Notes: a model not told the origin generated them from the letters alone. Shown: positions 35,420-45,152, counted from the stretch's first letter. The stretch is 64,000 bases of DNA from Acetobacteraceae bacterium B3987 (GCA_026537415.1 JAFNMF010000001.1:177571-241570), one strand, 5' to 3'. Made by a program: numbers and translations.

Positions 35420-36604
35420 ATGGGTGGAGGTTCTGGGCGTCGGCGCATCAGCGTACTCGGCAGTACGGGCAGTATCGGGGTCTCGACAGTCGATCTTCTG
35501 AAGCAGCAGACAGACTCCATCCAGGTGCGTGCCCTTGTGGGTGGGAAGAATGCTGCCCTTCTGGCCGAACAGGCCAAGGCCCTGAATGCTGAACTGGCTG
35601 TCTTGAATGATGAACAGCATTATGATGAGCTGAAAGAGCGTCTTGCGGACACCGATGTGAAAGTTGCTGCCGGTCGGCAGGCAGTTATTGAAGCTGGTGC
35701 GCTGGAAGCTGACTGGACAATGGCTGCCATTACGGGGGCGGCTGGTCTGGCCCCGACTTTGGAGGCCGTGCGTAATGGGCATCAAGTGGCTCTGGCCAAC
35801 AAGGAAGCCCTCGTCTGTGCCGGGAATGTCATGCTGGAAGCCGTGCGTGATGCCGGTGCCGAACTTCTGCCGGTAGATTCCGAGCATAATGCCATTGTGC
35901 AGTCACTTGGTGGGGCGGATATGTCCCTTGTCGAGAAGATTGTTTTGACAGCTTCTGGCGGTCCGTTCCGTTGTTCCACAAAAGAAGAGATGGCCAAGGC
36001 CACCCCGGAACAGGCCCTGAAGCATCCGACATGGTCCATGGGTGCCAAGATTACGATTGACTCCGCTTCCATGGCCAATAAGGGGCTGGAAGTCATCGAA
36101 GCGGCTCGCCTGTTCGACCTGCCAGAGCATCAGATTGATGTGCTGGTACATCCGCAGTCTGTCGTTCATGGCATGGTGTGCTTTCGTGATGGTAGTTTCG
36201 TGGCGCAAATGGGTACGGCAGATATGCGGATTCCTATTGCTCATACGCTGGCTTCTCCAACTCGGATGCAGACGAAGTGTGAGCGTCTGGACTTCGTGAA
36301 GCTGGGGCAGATGAATTTTGAAGCGGTAGATGAGGAGCGTTTCATCCCGCTGCGTCTGGCTCGTCAGGTTCTGCGGGCTGGGGGTGTGGCTCCGACTGTC
36401 TTTTCTGCAGCGAATGAGATTGCCGTGGAAGCCTTCCTTGCCGGTAAAATCCGCTTCCTTGGCATTGGTGAGCTGATTGATGCCAGCCTTCAGGCCATGC
36501 CGGAGAATCCTGTGCCGACCTCGCTGGAGGATGTCTATCATTGGGATGAGATGGGCCGTGAACTGGCCCGGACACAGATAAAGCGGATGGCTGACCATGC
36601 ATAG
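35420..36604 (+). CDS. dxr: 1-deoxy-D-xylulose 5-phosphate reductoisomerase
   Basis: 394 residues from ATG 35420, which has a strong AGGGAGAGG upstream; ATG 35390 is weaker. The NADPH-binding ISVLGSTGSIG opens the chain. The metal/substrate motif LPVDSEHNAI, the SASGG-like ASGGPF loop and SMANKGLEVIEA follow. It catalyses the second step of the MEP isoprenoid pathway, feeding the uppS product encoded upstream. It overlaps rseP by 8 bases. Confidence 0.97.
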   Translation: MGGGSGRRRISVLGSTGSIGVSTVDLLKQQTDSIQVRALVGGKNAALLAEQAKALNAELAVLNDEQHYDELKERLADTDVKVAAGRQAVIEAGALEADWTMAAITGAAGLAPTLEAVRNGHQVALANKEALVCAGNVMLEAVRDAGAELLPVDSEHNAIVQSLGGADMSLVEKIVLTASGGPFRCSTKEEMAKATPEQALKHPTWSMGAKITIDSASMANKGLEVIEAARLFDLPEHQIDVLVHPQSVVHGMVCFRDGSFVAQMGTADMRIPIAHTLASPTRMQTKCERLDFVKLGQMNFEAVDEERFIPLRLARQVLRAGGVAPTVFSAANEIAVEAFLAGKIRFLGIGELIDASLQAMPENPVPTSLEDVYHWDEMGRELARTQIKRMADHA

Positions 36605-37682
36605 TCTTGAGAGTATCGTTGCGGGCCTGATCGTTTTCGGCATTGTCGTCTTCATTCATGAGCTGGGTCACTATCTGGCGGCTCGCTGGCGGGGGGTGCA
36701 GGTGACTGTATTCTCCATCGGGTTCGGTCCAGCCCTGACATCGTGGAAGGATAAGGCGGGGACACGTTGGCAGATCAGCCTTCTGCCGCTTGGTGGCTAT
36801 GTGAAGCTGCATGGGTTCGAGAACCGGCCCGATGCCCCACGGGAGGAAGGTGATGAGAATGCCTTCAACCGGAAGTCTGTCCTGTCCCGTGCTATCGTGA
36901 CGGTTGCGGGGCCGGTCTTCAATTTCCTGCTGACGATCCTGCTTTTCGTAATCCTACTCTCCTGCTTTGGTAAGCCGGAAGCCCGGCCTGACATTGGCAC
37001 GCTGGCACCGAATGGTGCTGCCATGAAAGCCGGGTTGCAGGTTGGCGATGAAATCCAGCGTCTGAACGGGCACCATATTCTGAGCATTGGCGATATTCAG
37101 GCGCAGGTTGCGGCTCATCCGGGTGAGGTCATGAAGGTTGGCTTCCTACGGAACGGACAGGCTGAAGAACTGCCTGTCACGCTGGATCGTGTTCAGCAGG
37201 GAGGCCACGATGTGGGCCGTCTGGGTGTCGGGTTTGCGGTAAGCCACAGTGCGCCATTGCCGATCTACAAGGCAGTTCCAGCCGCTATCGGCCAGACATG
37301 GGATATGTGTGGCAATATGCTGGAAGGTATCTGGCAGATCATCAGCGGACAGAGAAGTGCCAAGCAGCTTTCCGGGACCATTGGTATCATCCATATGTCC
37401 GGTCAGGCGGTGGATTATGGCCTTGCCAGTGCGCTAGGTTTCATCGCACTGCTTTCTCTGAATCTCGGGCTCTTGAACCTCTTCCCCGTACCCATGCTGG
37501 ATGGCGGGCATTTGCTCTTTTATGCTTTTGAAGCTGTGTTGGGTCGGCCATTGTCGGAACGAACACAGGGTTACGCCTTACAGTTTGGCTTGCTGCTTGT
37601 AGCGGCACTTTTCATTTTCTCAACAGTGAATGATCTCAGAGGGTTGGGAGTTTTTCATTGGTTGTTTGCTCATGGGGGTTGA
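36597..37682 (+). CDS. rseP: Site-2 zinc metalloprotease RseP
   Basis: 361 residues. The zinc motif HELGH is at 21-25 in the first membrane helix, and the third ligand is in MLDGGH at about 298-303. One PDZ domain (about 125-200) is visible where E. coli RseP has two. It cleaves membrane-anchored substrates such as anti-sigma factors and cut signal peptides. The dxr-rseP-bamA order is classical. Confidence 0.96.
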   Translation: MHSLESIVAGLIVFGIVVFIHELGHYLAARWRGVQVTVFSIGFGPALTSWKDKAGTRWQISLLPLGGYVKLHGFENRPDAPREEGDENAFNRKSVLSRAIVTVAGPVFNFLLTILLFVILLSCFGKPEARPDIGTLAPNGAAMKAGLQVGDEIQRLNGHHILSIGDIQAQVAAHPGEVMKVGFLRNGQAEELPVTLDRVQQGGHDVGRLGVGFAVSHSAPLPIYKAVPAAIGQTWDMCGNMLEGIWQIISGQRSAKQLSGTIGIIHMSGQAVDYGLASALGFIALLSLNLGLLNLFPVPMLDGGHLLFYAFEAVLGRPLSERTQGYALQFGLLLVAALFIFSTVNDLRGLGVFHWLFAHGG

Positions 37683-37835
37683 TCTTTCCCCCTGCAATGA
37701 TGGAAAAGACCATCTAGGGTAGAGTATATAACTGAAACAGGCAGCTCCCTTCGTCATGATGATGCGGGGGAGTCCGTCTGGTGCGGTTGTGCGTATGGGA
37801 CTGTCTGGGCGTTCCGCATCAGGGTTGTAGGTGGG

Positions 37836-40403
37836 ATGGCCGTTCGTAGAAATTTGGGACGAGGAATACCGGTTTTGTCAGGATTGCGTACGAAAAGGTT
37901 CCGGCCAATGGCCGTTCGACTGGCTCTGCTGGCTTCTGTCTGTACAGCACCGGCCTTGCTCTGTGCCGCAGAGGCAGCCCCCCAGCAGGGGCGTGGTACT
38001 CATCACGCTCGGCGACCGGTGGGGAATGGCTATGTGCCTTCGGGCAGCATGATTCAGGCCATTGAAGTTCACGGCAATACTCGGATCGAGACCAGTACTG
38101 TTCTCTCCTACATGGTCGTGCAGCCGGGTGACAGCTTTGACCGTGATGCCCTGAATCGTTCGCTAAAGACGCTTTACGCTACCGGTCTGTTCCGGGATGT
38201 GACGTTGAAGCGTCAGGGCAGCACCCTTGTCGTGGACCTGACGGAAAACCCAGTGGTGAACCGTATTGTCTTTGAGGGGAATCATGCCCTCAAAGATAAG
38301 GACCTGATGAAGGAAATTAGCATGCGGACCCGCGCCGTGTTCTCGGCGCAGACTGTGGCTGTGGATCGTCAGAAGATTCTGAACATGTATGCAGCCCGTG
38401 CCCGCTATGGGGCTACGGTGGTGCCGCAGGTTATTCGTCTGTCCCACAACCGTGTTGATGTGATTTTTAACATCAATGAATCGCAACAGACACTGGTTCG
38501 GAAAATTGCCTTTGTCGGTAATGACAGTTTCAGCGAAGCGGCTCTGTCTCATGTTGTATCGTCCAAGGAACATGCCTGGTACCGCTTCTTTTCTTCTTCG
38601 GATGAGTACAATCCGGAGCGTATCCGCTACGATGCCGAGCTGCTGAGACGTTTTTACCTGCATAGCGGCTTTGTGGATTTCCACATGGTCGATGCTACGG
38701 GTGAACTGTCGCCGGACCATAAGAGCTTCTACGTTACTTATACCCTTCATGAGGGGCCACGATACCGGCTCGGTAAGATCGGCGTGCGCTCCAATGTTCA
38801 TCATGTCACATCGGACACGATGAAGAGGCACATCGAGGTTTATAAAAACCAGTATTACGATGGCACTGCGGTGCAGGATAATGCAACGGACATGCAGGAA
38901 TGGCTTCAGGCCAATGGGCATCCCTTTGCAATGGTCCGGCCTGAGATTGCCCGTAATCCTGAAAAGAAGGTCGTAGATCTTCTGTTTGATATTGTCGAAG
39001 GGCCACATACCTATGTGGAGCGTATCGACATTAACGGCAATACTGTGACACGGGATCATGTGATCCGTCGTAACTTGCCTATGGTTGAAGGCGATGCCTA
39101 TACGCCGTTTAACCGCAAATATTCCAAGCTGGCCCTTCAGGATATGGGGTATTTCAGCAGCACTACGGTGGAGCAGTCCCAAGGGTCTGCACCGGATAAG
39201 GTCAATGTCAGTGCTAATGTGGTGGAGAAGCCGACCGGTGAGTTCTCGCTCGGTGGTGGTTACTCAACCGACGCTGGTATTATGGGGAATGTCGGGCTGA
39301 AGCAGCATAACCTGCTAGGTACCGGGGTTGATGCTGGGTTCTCCGGTACGGTCGCTTATTATGAAAAACAGGCTGACTTGTCCGTGACAGACCCTTACTT
39401 CCTTGGGCGTAACTTCGTTGCTGGCTTCGATATTTATACGATCCAGAACAATTATCAGACGTATCAGAGCTATAATGAAGGCCAGTACGGTGCTTCCGTG
39501 CGTCTGGGCTATGCTTACAACCGGTATCTGTCCCAATCTTGGACCTATACGGTTGTAGATCGTCACGTTGGTAATGGTGTGCCGGGGACGCAGTATCCGG
39601 GTTGGGAAGATGATACGCCGTCCATTTATGTGCGTGATGCGGCGGGTTGGTCTCTGCTGTCGCAGATCGGGACAAATATTACCTATGATCGCCGTGACAA
39701 TCGTATGAACCCACGTTCAGGTTATGTCCTGAGTGCTGGGGGTGATTTTGCTGGCCTCGGTGGCAATGAGAAATACTATCGTGTCAAAGCGAATGGTAGT
39801 TATTATCTGCCACTGGATGACCTAACGGGTAGCCATAATTGGGGCTTCCAGTTCAAGGGTGGCGTTGGCTACATGCATGACTGGAGTTCTAACGGCGATC
39901 GCAACATTGTCGATAACTTCTATCTCGGTGGGCAGAACTTGCGAGGCTTCCTTCAGGGTGGTGTTGGACCACGAAGCAGCCATTATAAGGGGCCCTGCCA
40001 TAGTGGTGCTGCCAATACTCCATTGGGACAGGAACGTAATGGGTACTGCCCGGGTGCCGGGCAGGAGGACCTGTTGGGTGGTACCTTCATGTACACGGCC
40101 TCTGTCCAGTTGAATTTCCCGCTTCCGATGGGTGATAGCCTTGGTATTTCAGGGCGTGGCTTTATTGATGCAGGTAGTTTGTCTGGTAGACGCGTGAAGA
40201 ATCGTGACCATTATCGGAACTGGAACGACCCGTATTATACGCCGATTGGGGGTAGCACTATGACCCCCCGTGTTTCCGGTGGTCTGGGTATTTCCTGGAA
40301 GAGCCCCTTCGGTCTCGTCAATATTGACGGTGCTGTTCCGATCCATCGTGAGCATGGGGACAGGCTGTACCCGGTCCGCTTTGGTTTCGGACAGCAGTTC
40401 TAA
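37836..40403 (+). CDS. bamA: Outer-membrane protein assembly factor BamA
   Basis: 855 residues from ATG 37836. The signal-peptide-like segment starts only at residue 25, so ATG 37908 may be the real start. Five POTRA domains (about 70-420) are followed by the Omp85 barrel. The conserved VRGF motif of the lid loop reads LRGF at 702-705. The only cysteines of the mature chain, C721 and C738, lie in the same loop and could form a disulfide. BamA folds beta-barrel proteins into the outer membrane; clients encoded here include the OmpA and TonB-receptor proteins. The chain ends in a phenylalanine as expected. Confidence 0.97.
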   Translation: MAVRRNLGRGIPVLSGLRTKRFRPMAVRLALLASVCTAPALLCAAEAAPQQGRGTHHARRPVGNGYVPSGSMIQAIEVHGNTRIETSTVLSYMVVQPGDSFDRDALNRSLKTLYATGLFRDVTLKRQGSTLVVDLTENPVVNRIVFEGNHALKDKDLMKEISMRTRAVFSAQTVAVDRQKILNMYAARARYGATVVPQVIRLSHNRVDVIFNINESQQTLVRKIAFVGNDSFSEAALSHVVSSKEHAWYRFFSSSDEYNPERIRYDAELLRRFYLHSGFVDFHMVDATGELSPDHKSFYVTYTLHEGPRYRLGKIGVRSNVHHVTSDTMKRHIEVYKNQYYDGTAVQDNATDMQEWLQANGHPFAMVRPEIARNPEKKVVDLLFDIVEGPHTYVERIDINGNTVTRDHVIRRNLPMVEGDAYTPFNRKYSKLALQDMGYFSSTTVEQSQGSAPDKVNVSANVVEKPTGEFSLGGGYSTDAGIMGNVGLKQHNLLGTGVDAGFSGTVAYYEKQADLSVTDPYFLGRNFVAGFDIYTIQNNYQTYQSYNEGQYGASVRLGYAYNRYLSQSWTYTVVDRHVGNGVPGTQYPGWEDDTPSIYVRDAAGWSLLSQIGTNITYDRRDNRMNPRSGYVLSAGGDFAGLGGNEKYYRVKANGSYYLPLDDLTGSHNWGFQFKGGVGYMHDWSSNGDRNIVDNFYLGGQNLRGFLQGGVGPRSSHYKGPCHSGAANTPLGQERNGYCPGAGQEDLLGGTFMYTASVQLNFPLPMGDSLGISGRGFIDAGSLSGRRVKNRDHYRNWNDPYYTPIGGSTMTPRVSGGLGISWKSPFGLVNIDGAVPIHREHGDRLYPVRFGFGQQF

Positions 40404-40412
40404 GACAGATAC

Positions 40413-40456
40413 AGGCCGCCATGTCTTGCTCCTCCTCGGGGGCGATATGGTGGCCT
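40413..40456 (+). other. Long-loop hairpin between bamA and skp
   Basis: AGGCCGCCAT at 40413-40422 pairs with ATGGTGGCCT at 40447-40456 (one G-U pair), with a 24-base loop. Only scattered T follow, so it is more likely a processing or attenuation element than a full terminator. It would lower skp expression relative to bamA. Confidence 0.4.
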
Positions 40457-40486
40457 GAAGTGTTCTGATTTTACAAAGAGGTTTTC

Positions 40487-41410
40487 ATGTCACGTTTTAC
40501 ACTGCCTTTGACTCTAATGACCGTAACTGCCCTGACATTCATGCCAGTCAGACAGTCTGTTGCTGCTGATAGTAGTGAGGGCAACGGAGCGTGGTTTGTT
40601 CCGAAGACTGCCCAGTCATCAGCTCCGGCTGTACCGCACCATCATGCTGCGCCAGCTCCGGCCCCGGCGGCTGTGCCGGATATGAGCGGTATGGATGACG
40701 GCGGTGATGCCGGAGCGCAGGAAGGGGAGGGGCAGCAGGCCGCTCCAATTCTTCCTCTGCCGCCCGTACCGACATCTCCGGCTGTGCCAAAAGAAGATGC
40801 TCCGCCGCCGGTGGTCGTTGGGTTGATTAGCGTGCAGGGCGTGATGCAGCTTTCCACGGCAGCGCAGGAAATGCAGCAGGTGCTGGGTGAGCGTCGTGAC
40901 CGTCTGGCCCGTGCTGTGCAGAAGGAAGAAGGTGACTGGCGTGAAGAGCAGCAGAAGCTTCAGGTGCAGGCGCGCACTCTGACATCCGATCAGCTTCAGC
41001 TGCGTGTCCGTCACCTGCAGGAACGCCGTGCCAAAGATCAGCGTGAGTTTGGCAACAAGGCCCGCATCATTCAGGAAGCCTATCAGGTGGCCTTCCATCA
41101 GATTGAGCGTGTGCTGGAACAGCGTGATGGAATCATTGCCAAGGTCGCTGCAGCTCATGGCATGAATCTTGTCCTTCATGCTGAGCAGGCTGTGCTGCAT
41201 GTTGATGGTCAGGATATCACTGAGGAAGTGGCAGATCGTCTCAACAAGGTTTTGCCGCATGTCTTCATTCCTGGCGATGGGGTGGACCCTGAGGTTCTGG
41301 CAAAGTCTGGCAAGATGCCGACCACAGCAGATGAAGAGCGACTGATGAATCAGGCACCGCAGCCTGCTGAGGCCCCGGCCAAGGGTTCGATTCTGCGCCG
41401 TCAGCAGTAA
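40487..41410 (+). CDS. skp: OmpH/Skp-family periplasmic chaperone, extended form
   Basis: 307 residues. The signal peptide ends near SVAA (about 27). A long Pro/Ala/His/Gly region (about 30-110) precedes the OmpH core (about 112-250), which opens with VVVGLISVQGVM and contains a charged coiled-coil rich in Glu, Gln and Arg. A proline-rich tail follows. Skp holds unfolded outer-membrane proteins on the way to BamA, encoded just upstream. Usual Skp proteins have 160-200 residues, so this one carries roughly 100 extra, mostly low-complexity residues. Confidence 0.9.
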   Translation: MSRFTLPLTLMTVTALTFMPVRQSVAADSSEGNGAWFVPKTAQSSAPAVPHHHAAPAPAPAAVPDMSGMDDGGDAGAQEGEGQQAAPILPLPPVPTSPAVPKEDAPPPVVVGLISVQGVMQLSTAAQEMQQVLGERRDRLARAVQKEEGDWREEQQKLQVQARTLTSDQLQLRVRHLQERRAKDQREFGNKARIIQEAYQVAFHQIERVLEQRDGIIAKVAAAHGMNLVLHAEQAVLHVDGQDITEEVADRLNKVLPHVFIPGDGVDPEVLAKSGKMPTTADEERLMNQAPQPAEAPAKGSILRRQQ

Positions 41411-41419
41411 GGGGAGTAG

Positions 41420-42454
41420 ATGATGGCAGCGGACCAGCTTCCGGGCGATTCCCGTTTTTTCAGACGTTCCGGCCCTTTCACACTGGAGCGGATTCTTGAA
41501 GCAACGGGAGCGGAAGCAGCAGGAGCGGCGGTGTTGGATATGTCTTTTACGGGCGTAGCCCCGCTGCATGCAGCCGGTCCGCGGCATGTCTCTTTTTTAG
41601 ACAATCGCCGTTATTTACCTCTTTTGAAAGAAACAAAGGCAGGGGCTGTCGTGCTTGGCCCTGCCTTTGCCGATAAGGCACCGAAAGGCTGTACAGCGTT
41701 GGTCAGTCGGGAGCCTTATCTGGCGTGGTCTCGGGTGGCTCGTCTTTTTCATCCCTTGCCTCCTGCACAGGCCAAGCGACATCCAACAGCCTTTATCGGT
41801 GAGAATGTTGTTATTGGTGAGCAAGTAGAGATAGGGCCTTTTGCTGTCATTGGTGATGGAGTGCAGATTGGGAGTGGTTGCGTCATTGGGGCTCATGCCA
41901 CGGTGGGCGACCATGTTGTGCTGGGCGATGGATGTCGGATTGGGGCGCATGTGACCCTGAGCCATGCCCTGTTAGGAGAACGGGTTGTTCTGTATCCCGG
42001 TGCCCGGATTGGGCAGGATGGTTTCGGCTTTGCCGTAGGGCCTGACGGATTTGAGTCCGTGCCTCAGCTTGGCCGTGTCATTCTTGAGGATGGGGTGGAG
42101 ATCGGTGCCAATTCAACGGTAGACCGGGGCTCCATGCGGGATACGGTCATTGGTGCAGGAACCCGCATCGATAATCTTGTGCAGATTGGTCACAATGCCC
42201 GCTTGGGTCGCTGCTGCATCGTGGTGTCGCAGGCTGGTGTTTCGGGTTCGACCGAGATTGAGGATTTTGTTACGATTGCGGCTCAGGCTGGTTTGATCGG
42301 CCATATCCATATTGGCCGCAAGGCTCGGATAGGGGCGCAGTGCGGTGTGATGAATGACGTGGAAGCAGGAGCGGATGTCATTGGTAGCCCGGCCATGCCG
42401 TTCCGTGAGTTTTTTCGGAATGTGGCGACCTTGCGGAAGCTTTCACGCAAGTAA
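41420..42454 (+). CDS. lpxD: UDP-3-O-acylglucosamine N-acyltransferase
   Basis: 344 residues. The N-terminal uridine-binding domain (about 1-105) is followed by a left-handed beta-helix of hexapeptide repeats (about 110-320). The catalytic histidine lies in LVQIGHNARLG at about 257. LpxD adds the second acyl chain in lipid A synthesis. The Shine-Dalgarno is AAGGGGAG before an ATGATG start. Confidence 0.97.
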   Translation: MMAADQLPGDSRFFRRSGPFTLERILEATGAEAAGAAVLDMSFTGVAPLHAAGPRHVSFLDNRRYLPLLKETKAGAVVLGPAFADKAPKGCTALVSREPYLAWSRVARLFHPLPPAQAKRHPTAFIGENVVIGEQVEIGPFAVIGDGVQIGSGCVIGAHATVGDHVVLGDGCRIGAHVTLSHALLGERVVLYPGARIGQDGFGFAVGPDGFESVPQLGRVILEDGVEIGANSTVDRGSMRDTVIGAGTRIDNLVQIGHNARLGRCCIVVSQAGVSGSTEIEDFVTIAAQAGLIGHIHIGRKARIGAQCGVMNDVEAGADVIGSPAMPFREFFRNVATLRKLSRK

Positions 42455-42574
42455 GATGAACCGATTGGTGTTTCGGGATCTTTTTTGGTAAAAGATGCGA
42501 ACATTGACCGCTTTTCCCTCTCCGGGACAGGCGGACGGTTATGTTTTGTCAAAGAAAGCCGGGAGATGAGATAA

Positions 42575-43045
42575 GTGGGTGATGCTGCTGGGCAGACACA
42601 TCAGGTGCCTGAGAGCGTAGATGTGATGCAGATTATGAAGGCGATTCCTCATCGCTATCCTTTCCTTCTGCTGGACCGGATGGAAGAGATCAAGGCGGCG
42701 GAGTCAGCCGTTGGCATCAAGAATGTGACAGTTAATGAGCCATTCTTCCAAGGGCATTTCCCGGCACGTCCTGTCATGCCGGGTGTGCTTATTGTGGAAG
42801 CTATGGCGCAGACGGCTGCTACGCTTGTCGTGCTGACGCTGGGCGAAGCTTTCGAGGGGAAGTTGGTCTATTTCATGACCGTGGAAAACGCCAAGTTCCG
42901 TCGTCCGGTTGGGCCGGGGGATCAGCTTCGCATCCATGTCAGTAAGGAACGTGCCCGTGGAACAGTCTGGCGGTTCCGTGGTGTTGCTAAGGTGGATGGT
43001 GTCACCGTTGCGGAAGCGTCCTTTAGTGCCATGATCGTGGACTAA
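42575..43045 (+). CDS. fabZ: 3-hydroxyacyl-ACP dehydratase FabZ
   Basis: 156 residues from GTG 42575, which is preceded by GGGAG; ATG at residue 18 is an alternative. The hot-dog fold motif [23 protein letters not shown] carries the catalytic H61 and E75. FabZ dehydrates 3-hydroxyacyl-ACP in fatty acid synthesis and thus competes with LpxA and LpxD for the same substrate, which explains the conserved clustering. Confidence 0.97.
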   Translation: MGDAAGQTHQVPESVDVMQIMKAIPHRYPFLLLDRMEEIKAAESAVGIKNVTVNEPFFQGHFPARPVMPGVLIVEAMAQTAATLVVLTLGEAFEGKLVYFMTVENAKFRRPVGPGDQLRIHVSKERARGTVWRFRGVAKVDGVTVAEASFSAMIVD

Positions 43046-43050
43046 TCCTG

Positions 43051-43905
43051 ATGCCAGAACCGGGACAGTGCCCTGACAGGACCGAGATTCATCCAACGGC
43101 TCTTGTGGACCCACGGGCATCTCTTGGTCAGGGGGTACGGATTGGTCCTTGGTGCATCGTTGGTCCGGATGTTCAGTTGGGCGATCATGTTCGGCTACAT
43201 GCGTCTGTCATGGTAGAAGGACACACGGTGTTAGAGGAAGGGGTAGAGGTCTATCCCTTCTCAACCGTGGGGTACCCACCGCAGGACCTGAAATATGCTG
43301 GCGAGCCAACCCGTTGCCGTATTGGTGCCGGGACGGTCGTGCGTGAGAATGTGACCATCCATCGGGGGACAGCGCAGGGGAGCGGGGAAACCCGCATAGG
43401 TCGGAACTGTCTGCTTATGGCGAATGCACATATCGCTCATGACTGCGTGTTGGGTGATGGTGTAATTATCGTCAATAACGTGGTCATGGGTGGGCATGTC
43501 GTTATTGGTGATTACGCTCGTATCATGGGTTCAGCTGCTTTGCATCAGTTTGTCCGTATCGGTCATGGTGCTGTGGTTGGCGGGCTGTGTGGGGTGGAGA
43601 TGGATGTCATCCCCTATGGCAGTGTTCTGGGTAACCGGGCCAGATTGGTCGGGCTGAACTGGATTGGCCTTAAACGCTCCGGCGTGGAGGCCAGCGAGAT
43701 ACAGCAGATGCGTTTAGCGTTCCGGGAGCTTTATCCTCGCTCTGGTCGTGGGGATGCCCTTTTGGGCGAACGCATGGATAAGGTACGTCAGCGTTACGGC
43801 CATATCGGACGGGTGGTGGAGATGCTGCGCTTCATGGAGGCTCCCAGTCGAAGGGGGCTTACACGTCCGGGGCATGGAGGCACCGAGAAGGACGTAGAAG
43901 GGTGA
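43051..43905 (+). CDS. lpxA: UDP-N-acetylglucosamine O-acyltransferase
   Basis: 284 residues. Hexapeptide beta-helix (about 10-195) with the MANAHIAHDC motif, where H130 corresponds to the catalytic base, then a C-terminal helical domain. It is the first acyltransferase of lipid A synthesis. The C-terminal 25 residues after about 260 are extra and polar. The stop overlaps the next start by four bases. Confidence 0.97.
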   Translation: MPEPGQCPDRTEIHPTALVDPRASLGQGVRIGPWCIVGPDVQLGDHVRLHASVMVEGHTVLEEGVEVYPFSTVGYPPQDLKYAGEPTRCRIGAGTVVRENVTIHRGTAQGSGETRIGRNCLLMANAHIAHDCVLGDGVIIVNNVVMGGHVVIGDYARIMGSAALHQFVRIGHGAVVGGLCGVEMDVIPYGSVLGNRARLVGLNWIGLKRSGVEASEIQQMRLAFRELYPRSGRGDALLGERMDKVRQRYGHIGRVVEMLRFMEAPSRRGLTRPGHGGTEKDVEG

Positions 43906-44741
43906 GCCAGCCCGCCCGGGTCGGGATTCTGGCCGGTGGCGGGCCGCTCCCGGCTCAGGTGGCGGAAGCCCTCCGAAGGAAAGGACAAGAACCTTTTCTC
44001 GTGGGGTTTGAGGGGTTTGCCGATGAAGCCCTTTTAGCTCCTTACCCTCATGAAATAATCCGTCTTGCGGCGGCCGGGGCCATTCTTCAGGCTCTGCGCC
44101 GGAATGGCTGTGCTGAACTCGTATTGATAGGCCCGGTTAGAAGACCTTCATGGCGTTCCCTGAGGCCGGATGCAGAAGGGGTGCGTCTGCTTGCCAAGTT
44201 GGGCCGAGCCTTGTTTGCTGGCGATGACGGTCTTCTGGCAGCCATTGTCAGACTTCTGGAAGATGAGGGCTTCCGTGTGCGGGGGGCCCATGAGTTTCTT
44301 GATACAATAAGCAATAGATATGGCCCATGGGGCAGGGTCAGCCCCGATTGTCAGGCAATGGCTGATATTCGTCAGGCTGTACATATATTGTCCGTCATGG
44401 GGCCGTTGGACATAGGGCAAGGCTGTGTCGTGCAGAAGGGACTGACACTGGCTGTTGAAGCTCTGGAGGGAACAGACGCCATGCTGCTGCGCTGCGGCAG
44501 TGTGCGGCAAGAAGGTGCGGGTGGTGTTTTGGTCAAGATGCCCAAGGCAGGTCAGGAGCTGCGGGCTGATATGCCTGCTATTGGACCAACGACCATCAGA
44601 AAAGCAGCAGAAGCAGGATTGCGGGGGGTAGCGTTCCCCTCACGGCTCACCTTGGTGATGGAGCCGGAGCATTGTATAAAGGAGGCGGACCGTCTGGGGC
44701 TGTTCCTGTATGGATTAGGTCCGGACTCCGTTTCTGAATAA
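43902..44741 (+). CDS. lpxI: UDP-2,3-diacylglucosamine pyrophosphatase LpxI
   Basis: 279 residues from GTG 43902 in a GTGA overlap with lpxA. The chain shows the LpxI (DUF1009) features VGILAGGGPLP at the start, a DIGQGCVV segment and EGTDAMLLRCG near residue 188. LpxI releases UMP to give lipid X and replaces LpxH in Alphaproteobacteria. The next lipid A gene, lpxB, which often follows directly, is not here. Confidence 0.94.
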   Translation: MSQPARVGILAGGGPLPAQVAEALRRKGQEPFLVGFEGFADEALLAPYPHEIIRLAAAGAILQALRRNGCAELVLIGPVRRPSWRSLRPDAEGVRLLAKLGRALFAGDDGLLAAIVRLLEDEGFRVRGAHEFLDTISNRYGPWGRVSPDCQAMADIRQAVHILSVMGPLDIGQGCVVQKGLTLAVEALEGTDAMLLRCGSVRQEGAGGVLVKMPKAGQELRADMPAIGPTTIRKAAEAGLRGVAFPSRLTLVMEPEHCIKEADRLGLFLYGLGPDSVSE

Positions 44742-44756
44742 AAGGACGCAAGACAT

Positions 44757-45152
44757 ATGAGCATTTATCTTCATACGATGGTCCGTGTACGAGACCTTGA
44801 TCGCAGTCTGGCATTTTATCACCTTCTGGGTATGCGTGAGCTTCGTCGTCTGGAAGTTCCGGAAGGACGTTTTACGCTGGTTTATATTGGCTATGAGGGT
44901 AATGCCCGTGGTGAGGCTGAAATCGAACTGACCTACAATTGGGATCAGACCGAGGATTATACGCACGGCACGGGTTTCGGGCATTTTGCTGTTGGTGTGC
45001 GTGACGTTGCGGCTGCTGTGGATGTCGTCCGTCAGGGGGGCGGGCGTGTCACTCGTGAGGCAGGACCAATGGGCAATACGGGTATTGTCATTGCGTTTGT
45101 GCAGGACCCCGATGGATACAAGATCGAGTTGATCGAAAAGAAGGATGCCTGA
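44757..45152 (+). CDS. gloA: Lactoylglutathione lyase (glyoxalase I)
   Basis: 131 residues. The metal ligands fit the nickel-type enzyme: H6 (LHTMVRV), E57 (EIELTYNW), H76 (GFGHFAVGV) and E124 (YKIELIE). It turns the methylglyoxal-glutathione adduct into S-lactoylglutathione. The Shine-Dalgarno AAGGACG lies 15 bases behind lpxI, so it may be cotranscribed with the lipid A genes. Confidence 0.96.
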   Translation: MSIYLHTMVRVRDLDRSLAFYHLLGMRELRRLEVPEGRFTLVYIGYEGNARGEAEIELTYNWDQTEDYTHGTGFGHFAVGVRDVAAAVDVVRQGGGRVTREAGPMGNTGIVIAFVQDPDGYKIELIEKKDA

